In this document: positions 54,330 to 64,000 of the stretch, in pieces
Layout: each line of letters begins with the position of its first letter
Position numbering within the stretch: the first letter of the stretch is position 1
Assembly (NCBI GenBank): GCA_943737045.1
Contig: CALSFV010000013.1
Coordinates: forward strand, 1-64,000
Reading direction: 5' to 3'
Source of the DNA: Parapristionchus giblindavisi
Lineage: Eukaryota; Nematoda; Chromadorea; Rhabditida; Diplogasteridae
DNA length: 64,000 nt
Notes under the pieces: model-generated
Told to the model about the DNA's origin: nothing
Databases searched by the model: none
The model's input: the letters and a program-made list of their open reading frames with translations, nothing else
Program-made: the position numbers and the translations under genes

Positions 54330-54776
54330 TAAAGAAGTTCTGTCGCTCCACCCCTTTTGATCTTAACCGGTTAAGCATTTAAATTAAAGTGAACTTGGAT
54401 AACATATGTAAATCTGAACACATCCAAATATCTTTATTCATTCTCAGAAAGGAGTACAAAAGAAGGAAAAAATGTAGTCCATGATAATTATATGCAAATT
54501 ATAATAGAATAGATGAAGGAATAAACAACAAGAGCGATAATATTATATATTCAAATGGACAAAGAGAAGAAGAGAAAATATCGATTGAAGACAAGATATT
54601 CGATGGATTAAACAGTGAAGTTATGACACGATCGATAATCACATTCAGGTATTACAAATTTCATATTCAAAAAACCCTTCCTTGTGCGATTCGAGCGGAG
54701 AAATTACAGTAATGAAACTAAGAAATTTTTATTTTATTGTTTTTATGAATTTATTTTCTTCACTTAAAAATCGACA
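54330..54776. other. Intergenic, no gene recognised
   Basis: AT-rich spacer between the solitary terminus and the nested insertion; nothing identifiable. Confidence 0.6.
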
Positions 54777-54991
54777 GGTGGCCCGCGAATGTACAGATAA
54801 ATCACTACACCCCTCTTGTGTGAATGCAAAGTGATATGCGAAGAGTTAGCGCAGCGTCTCATCTATCCCATAGCGCAGTGGTAAACGTTCAGACTCGTTA
54901 CCCGTTTGACGCAAGTTCGAAACCTATTGCCGAACTTCCTCAATTTTCAAAAAGCGCGCCCTTCCCTGAACCGGGCCTGATGGTTCATTAA

Positions 54992-57813
54992 CACGGATCT
55001 CCTGTAAAAGTGTATGAAAATAAAAAACTTTTTGCACAGAAAAAATAATTTTCTTCTTTTTTTTAATGATAGTTGTTAGACTGGCCTAACTGAGTGCGAA
55101 AACAACATTTTGAAATTTTGTTTTTCGTAATTTGCATAATTATGCAATTTTTTACCGTCAACTTCAAATGAGTGTAACTCGCTTCGTTTTTGAGCAACCG
55201 TGTAAAAATTTGTTTCATTCGGTTCCTATTGACCTCCTCTACAAAACATTCAACTAATGATATGGTCGGAAATGTTGTTCTTCATGTGTTATTGTATGAA
55301 AACTGTTTTTTTGCATACAAAATGCGATGTTTCTCGAAATTTTTCTCTAAAGGATAAGAGTTTTATTGCAGATTCGGATTCCCCGTCCTCGAATTTGGGT
55401 ATCATGATATATCATTTAACCCAACTCTGTCCGCCCAATAGGGATACTGTATATCGTCGTCCTGGACTTAGTGCATTTTTCGCTGAAATCACATTTTTGG
55501 TTGTAAATCAGCTCAAACTTATGTTAATGTACTCATTAGCATATATAAACCCTGTATCTCGACCAACCTGAAAAATTGTCTTAGTGGTTCGAATTGTCAA
55601 CAACAACCATTTTTGAGTTATGAATCGAAAACTGATTTTATTAACGATATGACTTTCACTGTTCCTATTTATCGTTTATTGGTATTTGTTTATTGATCAT
55701 TAAGGTCGAAGAAACTGTTTGAGTCATTCTTGACTCAAACAGTTATCCATTCTTATCCATTGAACCTTCGCAAAACTCTGAGAACTCACTATTATTATTA
55801 TTTTTATATCATAGAATGCATCCGAAGTTATCACTCTCGCATCCTCGAATGTTCTATTCTCTCGGACATGATGAATCGATGGTTTAAAGAGAATTGAAAA
55901 AAGAAAAAAATCATTATATTTGAAAACAAAACGAAAACGCTGGAGTTTTTAAGAGAGACTTTCTGACTCAGTGAACATATTTTGCTTATGGCTTGGCACT
56001 TGCCCAAAAAGTGATACGAACCGATCGGGCCCAAATCGTGCACAGTTGTAGTATGGGCTGGCATGAGCTCACAGACGGAGTTTGGGTTCGTCATATCTGC
56101 ACCCTCGCTACATATCGTAAGTTCGATAAAGTGGTATCAAAATTTCAAAGTTAACGGATTCGTTCGATATGTGTATGCGACGATGGGCAATAATAAGCAG
56201 GTAAATCCCACCAAGTGTCATCCCGATCCAAAACCGTGAGACCCAGAAAAAAATTTAAAAAGACATAAAAAATATTTTTCAATTTTATTTTATTTTTCCT
56301 ACAATTGCCTATCGGTGAGGGTCATTTTTTATTCCTTCAATTTGACGAGTATTTATTAGTGTAACTATTGTATGAAAATGAATTAAAACAAATTGGGAAA
56401 AAGTTGCCTTATTCCCGAAAAACCACGATTAATTTGCCTTTTTATCGCCAACTGAGCGAGTAAGCATTTACCGGTTACGGTTATGCAAATTCAAAATTTC
56501 AAAATTGATATTTTTTTCCGAAAAATAGTGTGATATTGCTATTCAAATATTCAGATAACTAACAAATGATAAAAGAAAACAATAAAATAATACCGAAATC
56601 GAATGAAAAACAAACAGTTACATAACCGTAACCGGTAAATGCTTACTCGCTCAGTTGGCGATAAAAAGGCAAATTAATCGTGGTTTTTCGGGAATAAGGC
56701 AACTTTTTCCCAATTTGTTTTAATTCATTTTCATACAATAGTTACACTAATAAATACTCGTCAAATTGAAGGAATAAAAAATGACCCTCACCGATAGGCA
56801 ATTGTAGGAAAAATAAAATAAAATAGAAAAATATTTTTTATGTCTTTTTAAATTTTTTACTGGGTCTCACGGTTTTGGATCGGGATGATACTTGGCGGAA
56901 TTTACCTGCTTACTATTGCCCTTCGTCATATACACATATCGAACGAATCCGTAAACTTTGAAATTTTGATGACACTTCATCGAACTTACGATATTTAGCG
57001 AGGGTGCAGATATGACGAACCCAAACTCCGTCTGTGAGCTCATGTCAGCCCATACTACAACTGTGCACGGTTTGGGCCCGATCGGTTCATGTCACTTTTT
57101 GGCCAAGTGCCAAGAGAATGTCACTTGAGCCAGAAAGTCTCTCTTAAGTTGCATCAAGTCAGAAAGACGAAAAACCGTTAATAAAATCAGTTTTCGATTC
57201 ATAACTCAAAAATGATTGTTGTTGAGAATTCGAACCACTAAGACAATTTTGTAAGGCTAGTCGAGATACAGCGTTTAAATATGCTAATGAGTACATTAAC
57301 ATAAGTTTGAGCTGATTTACAACCGAAAATGTGATTTGAGCGAAAAATGCACTAAGTCAAGGACGACGATATACAGAATCCCTATTGGGCGGACAGAGTT
57401 GGGTTAAATGATATATCATGATACCCCAATTCGAAGACGGAGAATCCGAATCTGCAATAAAACTCTTATCCTTTAGAGAAAAATTTCGAGAAACATCGCA
57501 TTTTGTATGCAAAAAAAAACAGTTTTCATACAATAACACATGAAGAACAACATTTCCGACAATATCCTTAGTGGAGTGTTTTGTAGAGGAGGTCAATAGG
57601 AACCGAATTTTACACGGTTGCTCCAAAACGAAGTGAGTTACACTCATTTGAAGTTGACGGTAAAAAAATTGCATAATTATGCAAATTACGAAAAACGAAA
57701 TTTCAAAATGTTGTTTTCGCACTCAGTTAGGCCAGTCTAACAACTATCATTAAAAAAGAGGAAAATTATTTTTTCTGTGCAATGGCTTCATACACTTTTA
57801 CAGGAGATCCGTG
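54992..57813. mobile_element. TTAA foldback element, middle layer
   Basis: 2,822 bp with TTAA on both sides (54,988-91 and 57,814-17) and inverted ends CACGGATCTCCTGTAAAAGT. Arms of about 650 bp are inverted copies (54,992-55,650 and 57,178-57,813). The loop contains a further foldback. Comparison with the empty site in 47,829-48,160 proves a single TTAA became two. Confidence 0.92.
55953..57143. mobile_element. TTAA foldback element, inner layer (GAGAGACT family)
   Basis: 1,191 bp with TTAA at 55,949-52 and 57,144-47, termini GAGAGACTTTCTG and complement, and palindromic arms. Related to the two 1,210 bp elements at 60,398 and 62,716, sharing GAACCGATCGGGCCCAAAT, TTACGGATTCGTTCGATATG and other blocks, but more diverged. 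Confidence 0.9.
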
Positions 57814-57934
57814 TTAATGTTTCTAGCGATCAATAGACTAAATCAGCACAAAATAAATAGTGTACTGTACGTAGAATAACTTTTGCTACCTTTCTGTCTT
57901 CACAGTTTGTTCACGAAAATATTCGTGGGACACC

Positions 57935-58153
57935 TTTAACCTAAATTACGAATAGTTTTTCTTAGTAATAGGATGTAAAGCATGAGAGAGAAGTTATAAG
58001 TTCATCATAATAGATTAAATCTTCTAATTTATCTACACAACGTATCTTCTACGCTCATCTCAATCAAAGATGAAAAAGTACCACGCTCTAATTTGTTCAT
58101 TTCAAATAAGGTAGTTCTCATTTTTGTGAGAGTATTGGAATAGTTTATTATCT
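57935..58153 (+). promoter_or_regulatory. Upstream region of GT49 gene
   Basis: About 220 bp between the nested insertion and the GT49 start codon. It presumably holds what remains of the promoter. No motif is diagnostic. Confidence 0.35.
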
Positions 58154-61100
58154 ATGCATATCTATATTCGATGGATCATTCGTTTGATTCTTCTCATTTC
58201 AATCATTTCATCATACAAATTTATAATCTTTCTAGTAGGATACTATGGTTCTTATTGGTTCACAGAGTAAGTAATATCGATTAATTCATTAACCAATCAA
58301 TAATTACTGATCATGAAATCAATATTCTTCCAGACAACTAAAAGGCGAACATCTCAAGCACGATCGTGAAAGATGGTGTGCACTGGGAAATGCCATACTG
58401 TAGGTGACAATCAATCGATAGAGATACAGTAATCAATGCATCAATTCAAGACCGATCATAGATGATGATATCAATAGGATTTCATTGATTCTTCATATGA
58501 GTGCAGATTATCTTAGTGATGATATTGTTGAACAGGTTAAGATGTCTTTCTGGAGATCTCATCTAATCGATAATTCAATTCAGTTCAATAATTGGAATGG
58601 ACCAATTTCATTATCAATAGTTCTCAATGATATCAATCAATATCCTTGTGTCGATAGATTTGTAAGAGTTTGCAATATAAATAATATAGTTTCTATTGAT
58701 TGTAATTCAGATGCGTTCATTGATATCCAAATATGATTTACAAATGATGAGAGTCCATTACTTATACAAGGTTGGTCAATTATTTTAGTTGGTTGATGAA
58801 CGATCTATCGATTAATGATCAATCAATGAGATCATGAGTGAAAGTAATAAACCCTTAATATCTATTGAATTGAATAATTCATTTAATTACAGAGAGATAT
58901 AACTGGTGAATGTGTTATGTTGGTAGATCAATCATGCGAATTGAATAAATCAATAAAACCATCTCTAATCGATATAGCAGATTATCCTATGAATATGGCG
59001 CGAAATGTGGCTAGAGAGGTCAAATTCTTCTATCGATCGTCTATTCTTCATATTTGATCTTTAATTTCAGTTTATAACAACAAAGTTCATGTTAATATCT
59101 GATTGTGATCTACTTTATTCAGAAGGATTCGAGAGAAGAATGACGCAGGTCATTTTAATTACATTAATATTTTAACAAAATACATAATTCATGCGAATTA
59201 TCAAAATTCTTATTTCAGTTGGCAAAAGAATATCTAAAAAGTGATGAGAAACGCGTTCTAGTCTTCAGAATTTTCGAGATTTTCTACAACTCAACGTTAG
59301 TTAGTTCTTATCATCTTTTATGTTTTGTTTCAATCCATTATTTGAAAATTCTTAATCATGATTGTATATGGGTTTTATATTAATTGTTAGAATATCGATA
59401 TTATTAGAACTGAAAATCTTCCAGAACTCCTCGTACCAAATCTGATCTCCATGAATTGATCAAAAGAGGAGAAGCTGATACATTTCATGTTTTCTCTGCT
59501 TATGGGCATCATGAATTAGATGGTAATCATTCATATCTTAGTCTAGGTATCGATTGATTTAGGAAGAGAAGAATGGCTATCAAAGTCAGAGAACTTCACT
59601 CATACACATATTGCACAAGAAAATGTTCAGTGAGTCAAATATCGATATTATATTAAATTTATTTAAAGAGAATAACAAAACGAATTGATGAATATTATAT
59701 AATATGTATTATCATTGAGAAACAAAAATTGTTTGCCATCAGAATACCTCATGAAATAAATAATCCATTATAGATATTCTCGTTTTACATGGGAGCCTCG
59801 TTTTGTATCTCTTATTCATATTCCATATCATGACGAACGTTTTCCATATAGGATAAGGGCCAATAATGTCGTGGTCAGTTCCCCGAACTAATTTGAAACT
59901 GTCCGCTCTGATAATGGTCTCTCGCTTTATTTGTCTACGAAAGTGCATTACCAGAGCAAAGAGTAAAATTAGCTTGCGCGTTTAATGGGGCATGTTCCCA
60001 ACTTAAGGTGGTCATATGAGATGGCAATCAATTTTCGATGCTTATTACGAATCCGTTTTCAAACGCTGCCCAATCGAGCTGCGCTTCGATAAAATAGATA
60101 TTGAAATACGACTATTTGATTCGAAAATTCACAACTTACCTATCTTATCCACTAAACTACAGCAGCAGGTGTTTGGATAGTTGATAGATGAGTTTATGAA
60201 CGCATTAGGATGGTTTTTATAGGAAGCCACACGAATTTCCGAATCAACTTTCGAATGTCAATATCGATTTTCTCGAATCTCAGCTCGATTGGGCAACGTT
60301 TGAAAACGGATTCGAAATCAGCATCGAAAACTGATTCAGGCAGTTATTCCCATCTCATATTGCCACGTTAAGTTGGGAGCATCTCCTTGTAAGTTAAGAG
60401 AGACTATCTGACTCAGTGAACATATTTTGCTTATGGCTTGGCACTTGGTCAAAAAGTGATAGGAACCGATCGGGCCCAAATTGTGCATAGGTGTAGTATG
60501 GGGTGGCATGAGATCACAGACGGAATTAGGGTTCGTCATATCTGCTCCTTCGCTAAATAACGTAAGTTCCACATAATGGCATCAAAATTTCAAAGTTTAC
60601 GGATTCGTTCGATATGTGTATGCGACGATGGGTAATAATAAGCAGGTAAATTACACCAAGTCTCATCCCGGTCCAAAACCGTGAGGCCCAGAAAAAATTA
60701 AGAAACCAATAAAAAATTTATTTTATTTTTTGTTTTATTTTTCCTACAAATGCCTCTCGGTGGGTGACTTTTTTTATTTCTTTAATTTGACGAGTATTCA
60801 TTAAAGCAACTCATATATGAAAATGAACTAAAACAAATTGGGAAAAAGATGCCTTCTTCCCGAAAAACAACGACTAATTCGCTTTTTTATCGCAAACTGA
60901 GCCGATTAAGCGTGTGCCGGTTACGGTAATGCAAATGCGGAAATTCAAAATTCGGCAATCATTGTATGTTTTCATTCGTTTTCGGTATTATATTATTGTT
61001 TTCTTTTATATTTTGTTTGATATCTGAATATCAAAGGAGTAATATGACACTATTTTTCGATAAAATATGAAAAATGAAGTATTTTGAATTTCCGCATTTG

Positions 61101-62068
61101 CATTATGGTAGTCAGTTTGCGATAAAAAAAGGCGAATTAGTCGTGGTTTTTCGGGAAGAAGGCATCTTTTTCCCAATTTGTTTTAATTCATTTTCATATA
61201 TGAGTTACATTAATGAATACTCGTCAAATTAAAGAAATAAAAAAAGTCACCCACCGAGAGGCATTTGTAGGAAAAATAAAACAAAAAATAAAACAATTTT
61301 TTTATTGTTTTTTAAAAAATTTTCTGGGCCTCACGGTTTTGGACCGGGATGAGACTTGGTGTAATTTACCTGCTTATTATTACCCATCGTCGCATACACA
61401 TATCGAACGAATCCGTAAACTTTGAAATTTTGATGCCATTATGTGGAACTTACGTTATTTAGCGAAGGAGCAGATATGACGAACCCTAACTCCGTCTGTG
61501 ATCTCATGCCACCCCATACTACACCTATGCACAATTTGGGCCCGATCGGTTCCTATCACTTTTTGGCCAAGTGCCAAGAGAATGTCACTTGAGCCAGATA
61601 GTCTCTCTTAATATTGAAGGGATGGGAATTATGCCGAGCTGGATACAAATTCTCTCTGGTACATGATTTGTTCACATTTCATAGAGGTAATTTTTTTTAA
61701 ACAGAATAGTCATTCTAAATAATAATAATGCATAATAGCTACAACAATAATAAAATAATTTCTGAAGAATCCTCGTAGTTTGATAATTGTGTTTTGTATT
61801 TTTTACGGAATTATTGATTGATTATTTTTTTAATTGCAGCAAAACGTGTGCTGACTGCAGATAGATGGAACGAGAACAATAATCTACAGTTAATGAATCG
61901 ACTTAAGTGAGCCCTACTGTAAGTGACAGTACTTAATCATGACTATTATTAAGATTCGAACAAGCAATGAGATTATGGTATGAACGAATGGATAGAGAAT
62001 ATCCTGAGACTAAAAGAAGTTGTCCATCTATATTGAAGAATAAACTATGGTATTATAGTGAAGAATGA
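58154..62068 (+). CDS. GT49 glycosyltransferase (LARGE/B4GAT1-like)
   Basis: Thirteen exons: 58154-58266, 58334-58399, 58451-58661, 58711-58770, 58893-59018, 59071-59148, 59219-59295, 59425-59522, 59563-59629, 59774-59873, 61602-61686, 61840-61906, 61954-62068. They sum to exactly 421 codons including the stop. The N-terminus (about residues 5-35) is hydrophobic, a type II signal anchor for the Golgi. Family marks are WNGPISLSIVL, DYPMNMARNVAREFITTKF, the DxD metal site in ISDCDLLYSEGFE (Asp203, Asp205), TWEPRF...HDERFPYR, and KGWELCRAGYKFSLVHDLFTFHR. GT49 enzymes add glucuronic acid or related sugars to glycans; C. elegans has an expanded set. The intron before exon 11 holds two foldback elements. 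The frame closes only with an acceptor inside the element's terminal repeat, adding Ser-Leu-Leu (333-335). Specificity unknown. Confidence 0.85.
59890..59988 (+). repeat. Dispersed repeat, copy 2
   Basis: Counterpart of 8,562-8,660 (CTCTGATAATGGTCTCTCGC, TTGTCTACGA, AGTAAAATTAGCTTG). Lies in intron 10 of the GT49 gene. Confidence 0.6.
59993..60383. mobile_element. 390 bp foldback element
   Basis: Inverted halves bounded by ATGTTCCCAACTTAAGGTGG and complement-like CACGTTAAGTTGGGAGCAT, with arms sharing GATTGGGCARCG and GAAAACGGATTCG. Termini approximate; target site unclear. Immediately left of the 1,210 bp element in the same intron. Confidence 0.7.
60398..61607. mobile_element. 1,210 bp TTAA foldback element in GT49 intron
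   Basis: TTAA at 60,394-97 and 61,608-11; ends GAGAGACTATCTG and CAGATAGTCTCTC. The arms are inverted copies. The two arms differ near the ends (CTCAGTGAACATATTTTGC on the left, GAGAATGTCACTTGAG on the right), which fixes orientation. Its right end touches GT49 exon 11. The 70-78 codon frames inside are mirrored and not genes. Confidence 0.93.
61596..61611 (+). promoter_or_regulatory. Putative transposon-derived 3' splice site
   Basis: The sequence AGATAG|TCTCTCTTAATA spans the element's right terminal repeat and target duplication. Using AG at 61,600-61,601 gives TCT CTC TTA in frame with the conserved ILKGWELC exon and makes the full coding sequence a multiple of three. No other AG lies between it and the exon, and the AG four bases upstream gives the wrong frame. 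Confidence 0.55.
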
Positions 62069-62312
62069 TATTGTCATTGATTGATTCTTACTTTGTAAGA
62101 TGATAAAATAGTCATAAACATTGTATTGATTGATATACAAGAGAAAGTGTTCGAAGATGAGAGATAAAGTACTATCTACCGATACCTATCTACCTCATTC
62201 TATCTCCATCTCTCTTCTTTTCTCTCTATACAATCTTCCTCTTTCTCTCTCTATGTCCATCTCGGGTGTTCATTCTTATCTCTTGAACTATCTCTCATAT
62301 CTCAGTCTACCA

Positions 62313-64000
62313 ATGGTTCCATCCTTTCTACTCTTTCTTCCATTCATTTTCATAATAGGAAATGGTCTCAAGATTCTTCAAATAGTTCCAGGATTCACAA
62401 ACAGTCATGTTCTATTTAATTATCGATTGGCTGAAACTCTCACGTTAGTTTTGACCTATCACTTAATCTGTCCTTTCTGCAAAACATTTGGACAATAGTC
62501 ACATGAAAAATTTCATTGGTTCCACTCTGATATTAATATTTGTTTTATACTAACTGATTAAAGGCTCCAAAACATATGTGGAATGAATATTTCATAATTG
62601 TTTTATCTTTGAAACTTATCCCATTAATCAATCAGGGCGTTAGCCATTGGTTCAAGATATTAACAATATCTTGCATGTATAATGAACAGATTTAAAAATA
62701 TACAAAAATATATAAGAGAGACTATCTGGCTCAAGTGACATTCTCTTGGCACTTGGCCAAAAAGTGATAGGAACCGATCGGGCCCAAATTGTGCATAGGT
62801 GTAGTATGGGGTGGCATGAGATCACAGACGGAGTTAGGGTTCGTCATATCTGCTCCTTCGCTAAATAACGTAAGTTCCACATAATGGCATCAAAATTTCA
62901 AAGTTTACGGATTCGTTCGATATGTGTATGCGACGATGGGTAATAATAAGCAGGTAAATTACACCAAGTCTCATCCCGGTCCAAAACCGTGAGGCCCAGA
63001 AAATTTTTTAAAAAACAATAAAAAAATTGTTTTATTTTTTGTTTTATTTTTCCTACAAATGCCTCTCGGTGGGTGACTTTTTTTATTTCTTTAATTTGAC
63101 GAGTATTCATTAATGTAACTCATATATGAAAATGAATTAAAACAAATTGGGAAAAAGATGCCTTCTTCCCGAAAAACCACGACTAATTCGCCTTTTTTTA
63201 TCGCAAACTGACTACCATAATGCAAATGCGGAAATTCAAAATACTTCATTTTTCATATTTTATCGAAAAATAGTGTCATATTACTCCTTTGATATTCAGA
63301 TATCAAACAAAATATAAAAGAAAACAATAATATAATACCGAAAACGAATGAAAACATACAATGATTGCCGAATTTTGAATTTCCGCATTTGCATTACCGT
63401 AACCGGCACACGCTTAATCGGCTCAGTTTGCGATAAAAAAGCGAATTAGTCGTTGTTTTTCGGGAAGAAGGCATCTTTTTCCCAATTTGTTTTAGTTCAT
63501 TTTCATATATGAGTTGCTTTAATGAATACTCGTCAAATTAAAGAAATAAAAAAAGTCACCCACCGAGAGGCATTTGTAGGAAAAATAAAACAAAAAATAA
63601 AATAAATTTTTTATTGGTTTCTTAATTTTTTCTGGGCCTCACGGTTTTGGACCGGGATGAGACTTGGTGTAATTTACCTGCTTATTATTACCCATCGTCG
63701 CATACACATATCGAACGAATCCGTAAACTTTGAAATTTTGATGCCATTATGTGGAACTTACGTTATTTAGCGAAGGAGCAGATATGACGAACCCTAATTC
63801 CGTCTGTGATCTCATGCCACCCCATACTACACCTATGCACAATTTGGGCCCGATCGGTTCCTATCACTTTTTGACCAAGTGCCAAGCCATAAGCAAAATA
63901 TGTTCACTGAGTCAGATAGTCTCTCATAAATAACTTATATTATCAGATCTCTGGGTCATTCGGTCAAACTATGGACCCAGATGGAGATGGCTATGTTAGA
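62313..64000 (+). CDS. UDP-glycosyltransferase, 5' part
   Basis: Start of a UGT gene running off the window. Exon 1 (62,313-62,443) encodes a hydrophobic signal peptide (MVPSFLLFLPFIFIIGNG) followed by LKILQIVPGFTNSHVLFNYR, the first Rossmann strand and loop typical of nematode UGTs (usual form KILVxxPxFGxSHxxF). A GT donor follows at 62,444. Exon 2 starts at 63,947 after TTATCAG and reads SLGHSVKLWTQMEMAML in frame (ETLT|SLGHSV), matching the conserved LxxxGHxVTL segment. The 1.5 kb intron is mostly a foldback element. UGTs transfer UDP-sugars to small lipophilic molecules in the ER lumen. An ATG at 62,157 is also in frame but would bury the signal peptide, so 62,313 is preferred. Confidence 0.8.
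62716..63925. mobile_element. 1,210 bp foldback element in UGT intron 1
   Basis: Same length and almost the same sequence as 60,398-61,607, but reverse-complemented: here the CTCAAGTGACATTCTC arm is on the left. The flanking duplication is ATAA (62,712-15 and 63,926-29) rather than TTAA. High identity means both copies moved recently. Confidence 0.93.

Larger units (their letters stand above)
54777..57934 (+). mobile_element. tRNA-like TIR element split by nested insertion
   Basis: Same family as 47,829-48,160: GGTGGCCCGCGAATGT at the left and ATTCGTGGGACACC at the right. The tRNA-like core here is clearer (CATAGCGCAGTGG A box, CAAGTTCGAAACC B box). It is cut at a TTAA (uncut copy CATTAATGTTTC at about 48,030) by a 2.8 kb element. 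Removing that insertion leaves an element of about 340 bp. Confidence 0.85.

Noticed and set aside
54850..54930. Functional tRNA gene
   Set aside because: A- and B-box matches exist but acceptor and anticodon stems do not form, and the sequence is part of a repeated TIR element.
62157..62312. Upstream in-frame start for the UGT gene
   Set aside because: It would place about 50 pyrimidine-rich, low-complexity residues before a good signal peptide that starts at 62,313.
61213..63110. Identical 70-codon frames at 61,213 (+) and 62,898 (-)
   Set aside because: They are mirror copies produced by the two oppositely oriented 1,210 bp elements, not genes.

Overview
The window reads as nuclear DNA of a rhabditid nematode, most likely Caenorhabditis or a close relative (inference). 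The reasons are AT-rich sequence, genes cut into many small exons by mostly 45-200 bp introns with GT...(TTTC)AG boundaries, palindromic mobile elements with TTAA target duplications (the style catalogued as PALTTAA in C. elegans), and nematode-expanded gene families (carboxylesterases, GT49 glycosyltransferases, UDP-glycosyltransferases). There is no operon, CRISPR array, rRNA or credible tRNA gene. All exon maps below were read by eye from reading frame, splice-site dinucleotides and comparison between paralogues inside the window.

Region 1 (about 229-17,400) is a gene-poor block. It is studded with purine/pyrimidine arrays built on the hexamer GGGAGA, which switch strand many times. The longest is an almost perfect run of about 223 bp near 1.8-2.0 kb. 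I found no convincing gene in it.

Region 2 (17,870-28,517, + strand) is one large gene of about 27 exons coding for about 945 residues. It has three tandem NADAR-type domains, only the central one keeping the S-V-E-H-Y signature, and an arginine/serine-rich tail. Its large introns hold a roughly 2 kb TIR element with a fragment of another gene, a 1.48 kb TTAA foldback element and a hAT-like MITE.

Region 3 (30,113-52,347) is a carboxylesterase (alpha/beta hydrolase) cluster: two + strand genes, then three - strand copies. Copies A (37.6-41.0 kb) and B (43.2-49.3 kb) come from a very recent tandem duplication of about 4.1 kb. Copy B has been swollen by about 3.8 kb of mobile DNA. Copy C (49.7-52.3 kb) is truncated and frameshifted. 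Introns of all copies carry tandem runs of the heptamer TTTGATC, often reaching right up to the 3' splice site. In A and B one such intron has lost its AG acceptor.

Region 4 (50.3-57.9 kb) is a nest of foldback elements, including a three-level insertion at 54.8-57.9 kb.

Region 5 (58,154-62,068, + strand) is a GT49 (LARGE/B4GAT1-like) glycosyltransferase gene of 13 exons and 420 codons. The reading frame across the intron holding a 1,210 bp foldback element closes only if the element's terminal repeat supplies the splice acceptor and two codons. Region 6 (62,313 to the window end) is the start of a UDP-glycosyltransferase gene. Its first intron holds a second 1,210 bp copy of the same element in the opposite orientation.

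The three recognised enzyme families (esterase, GT49, UGT) do not form a pathway here; they look like independently expanding families in a repeat-rich, recently rearranged neighbourhood.
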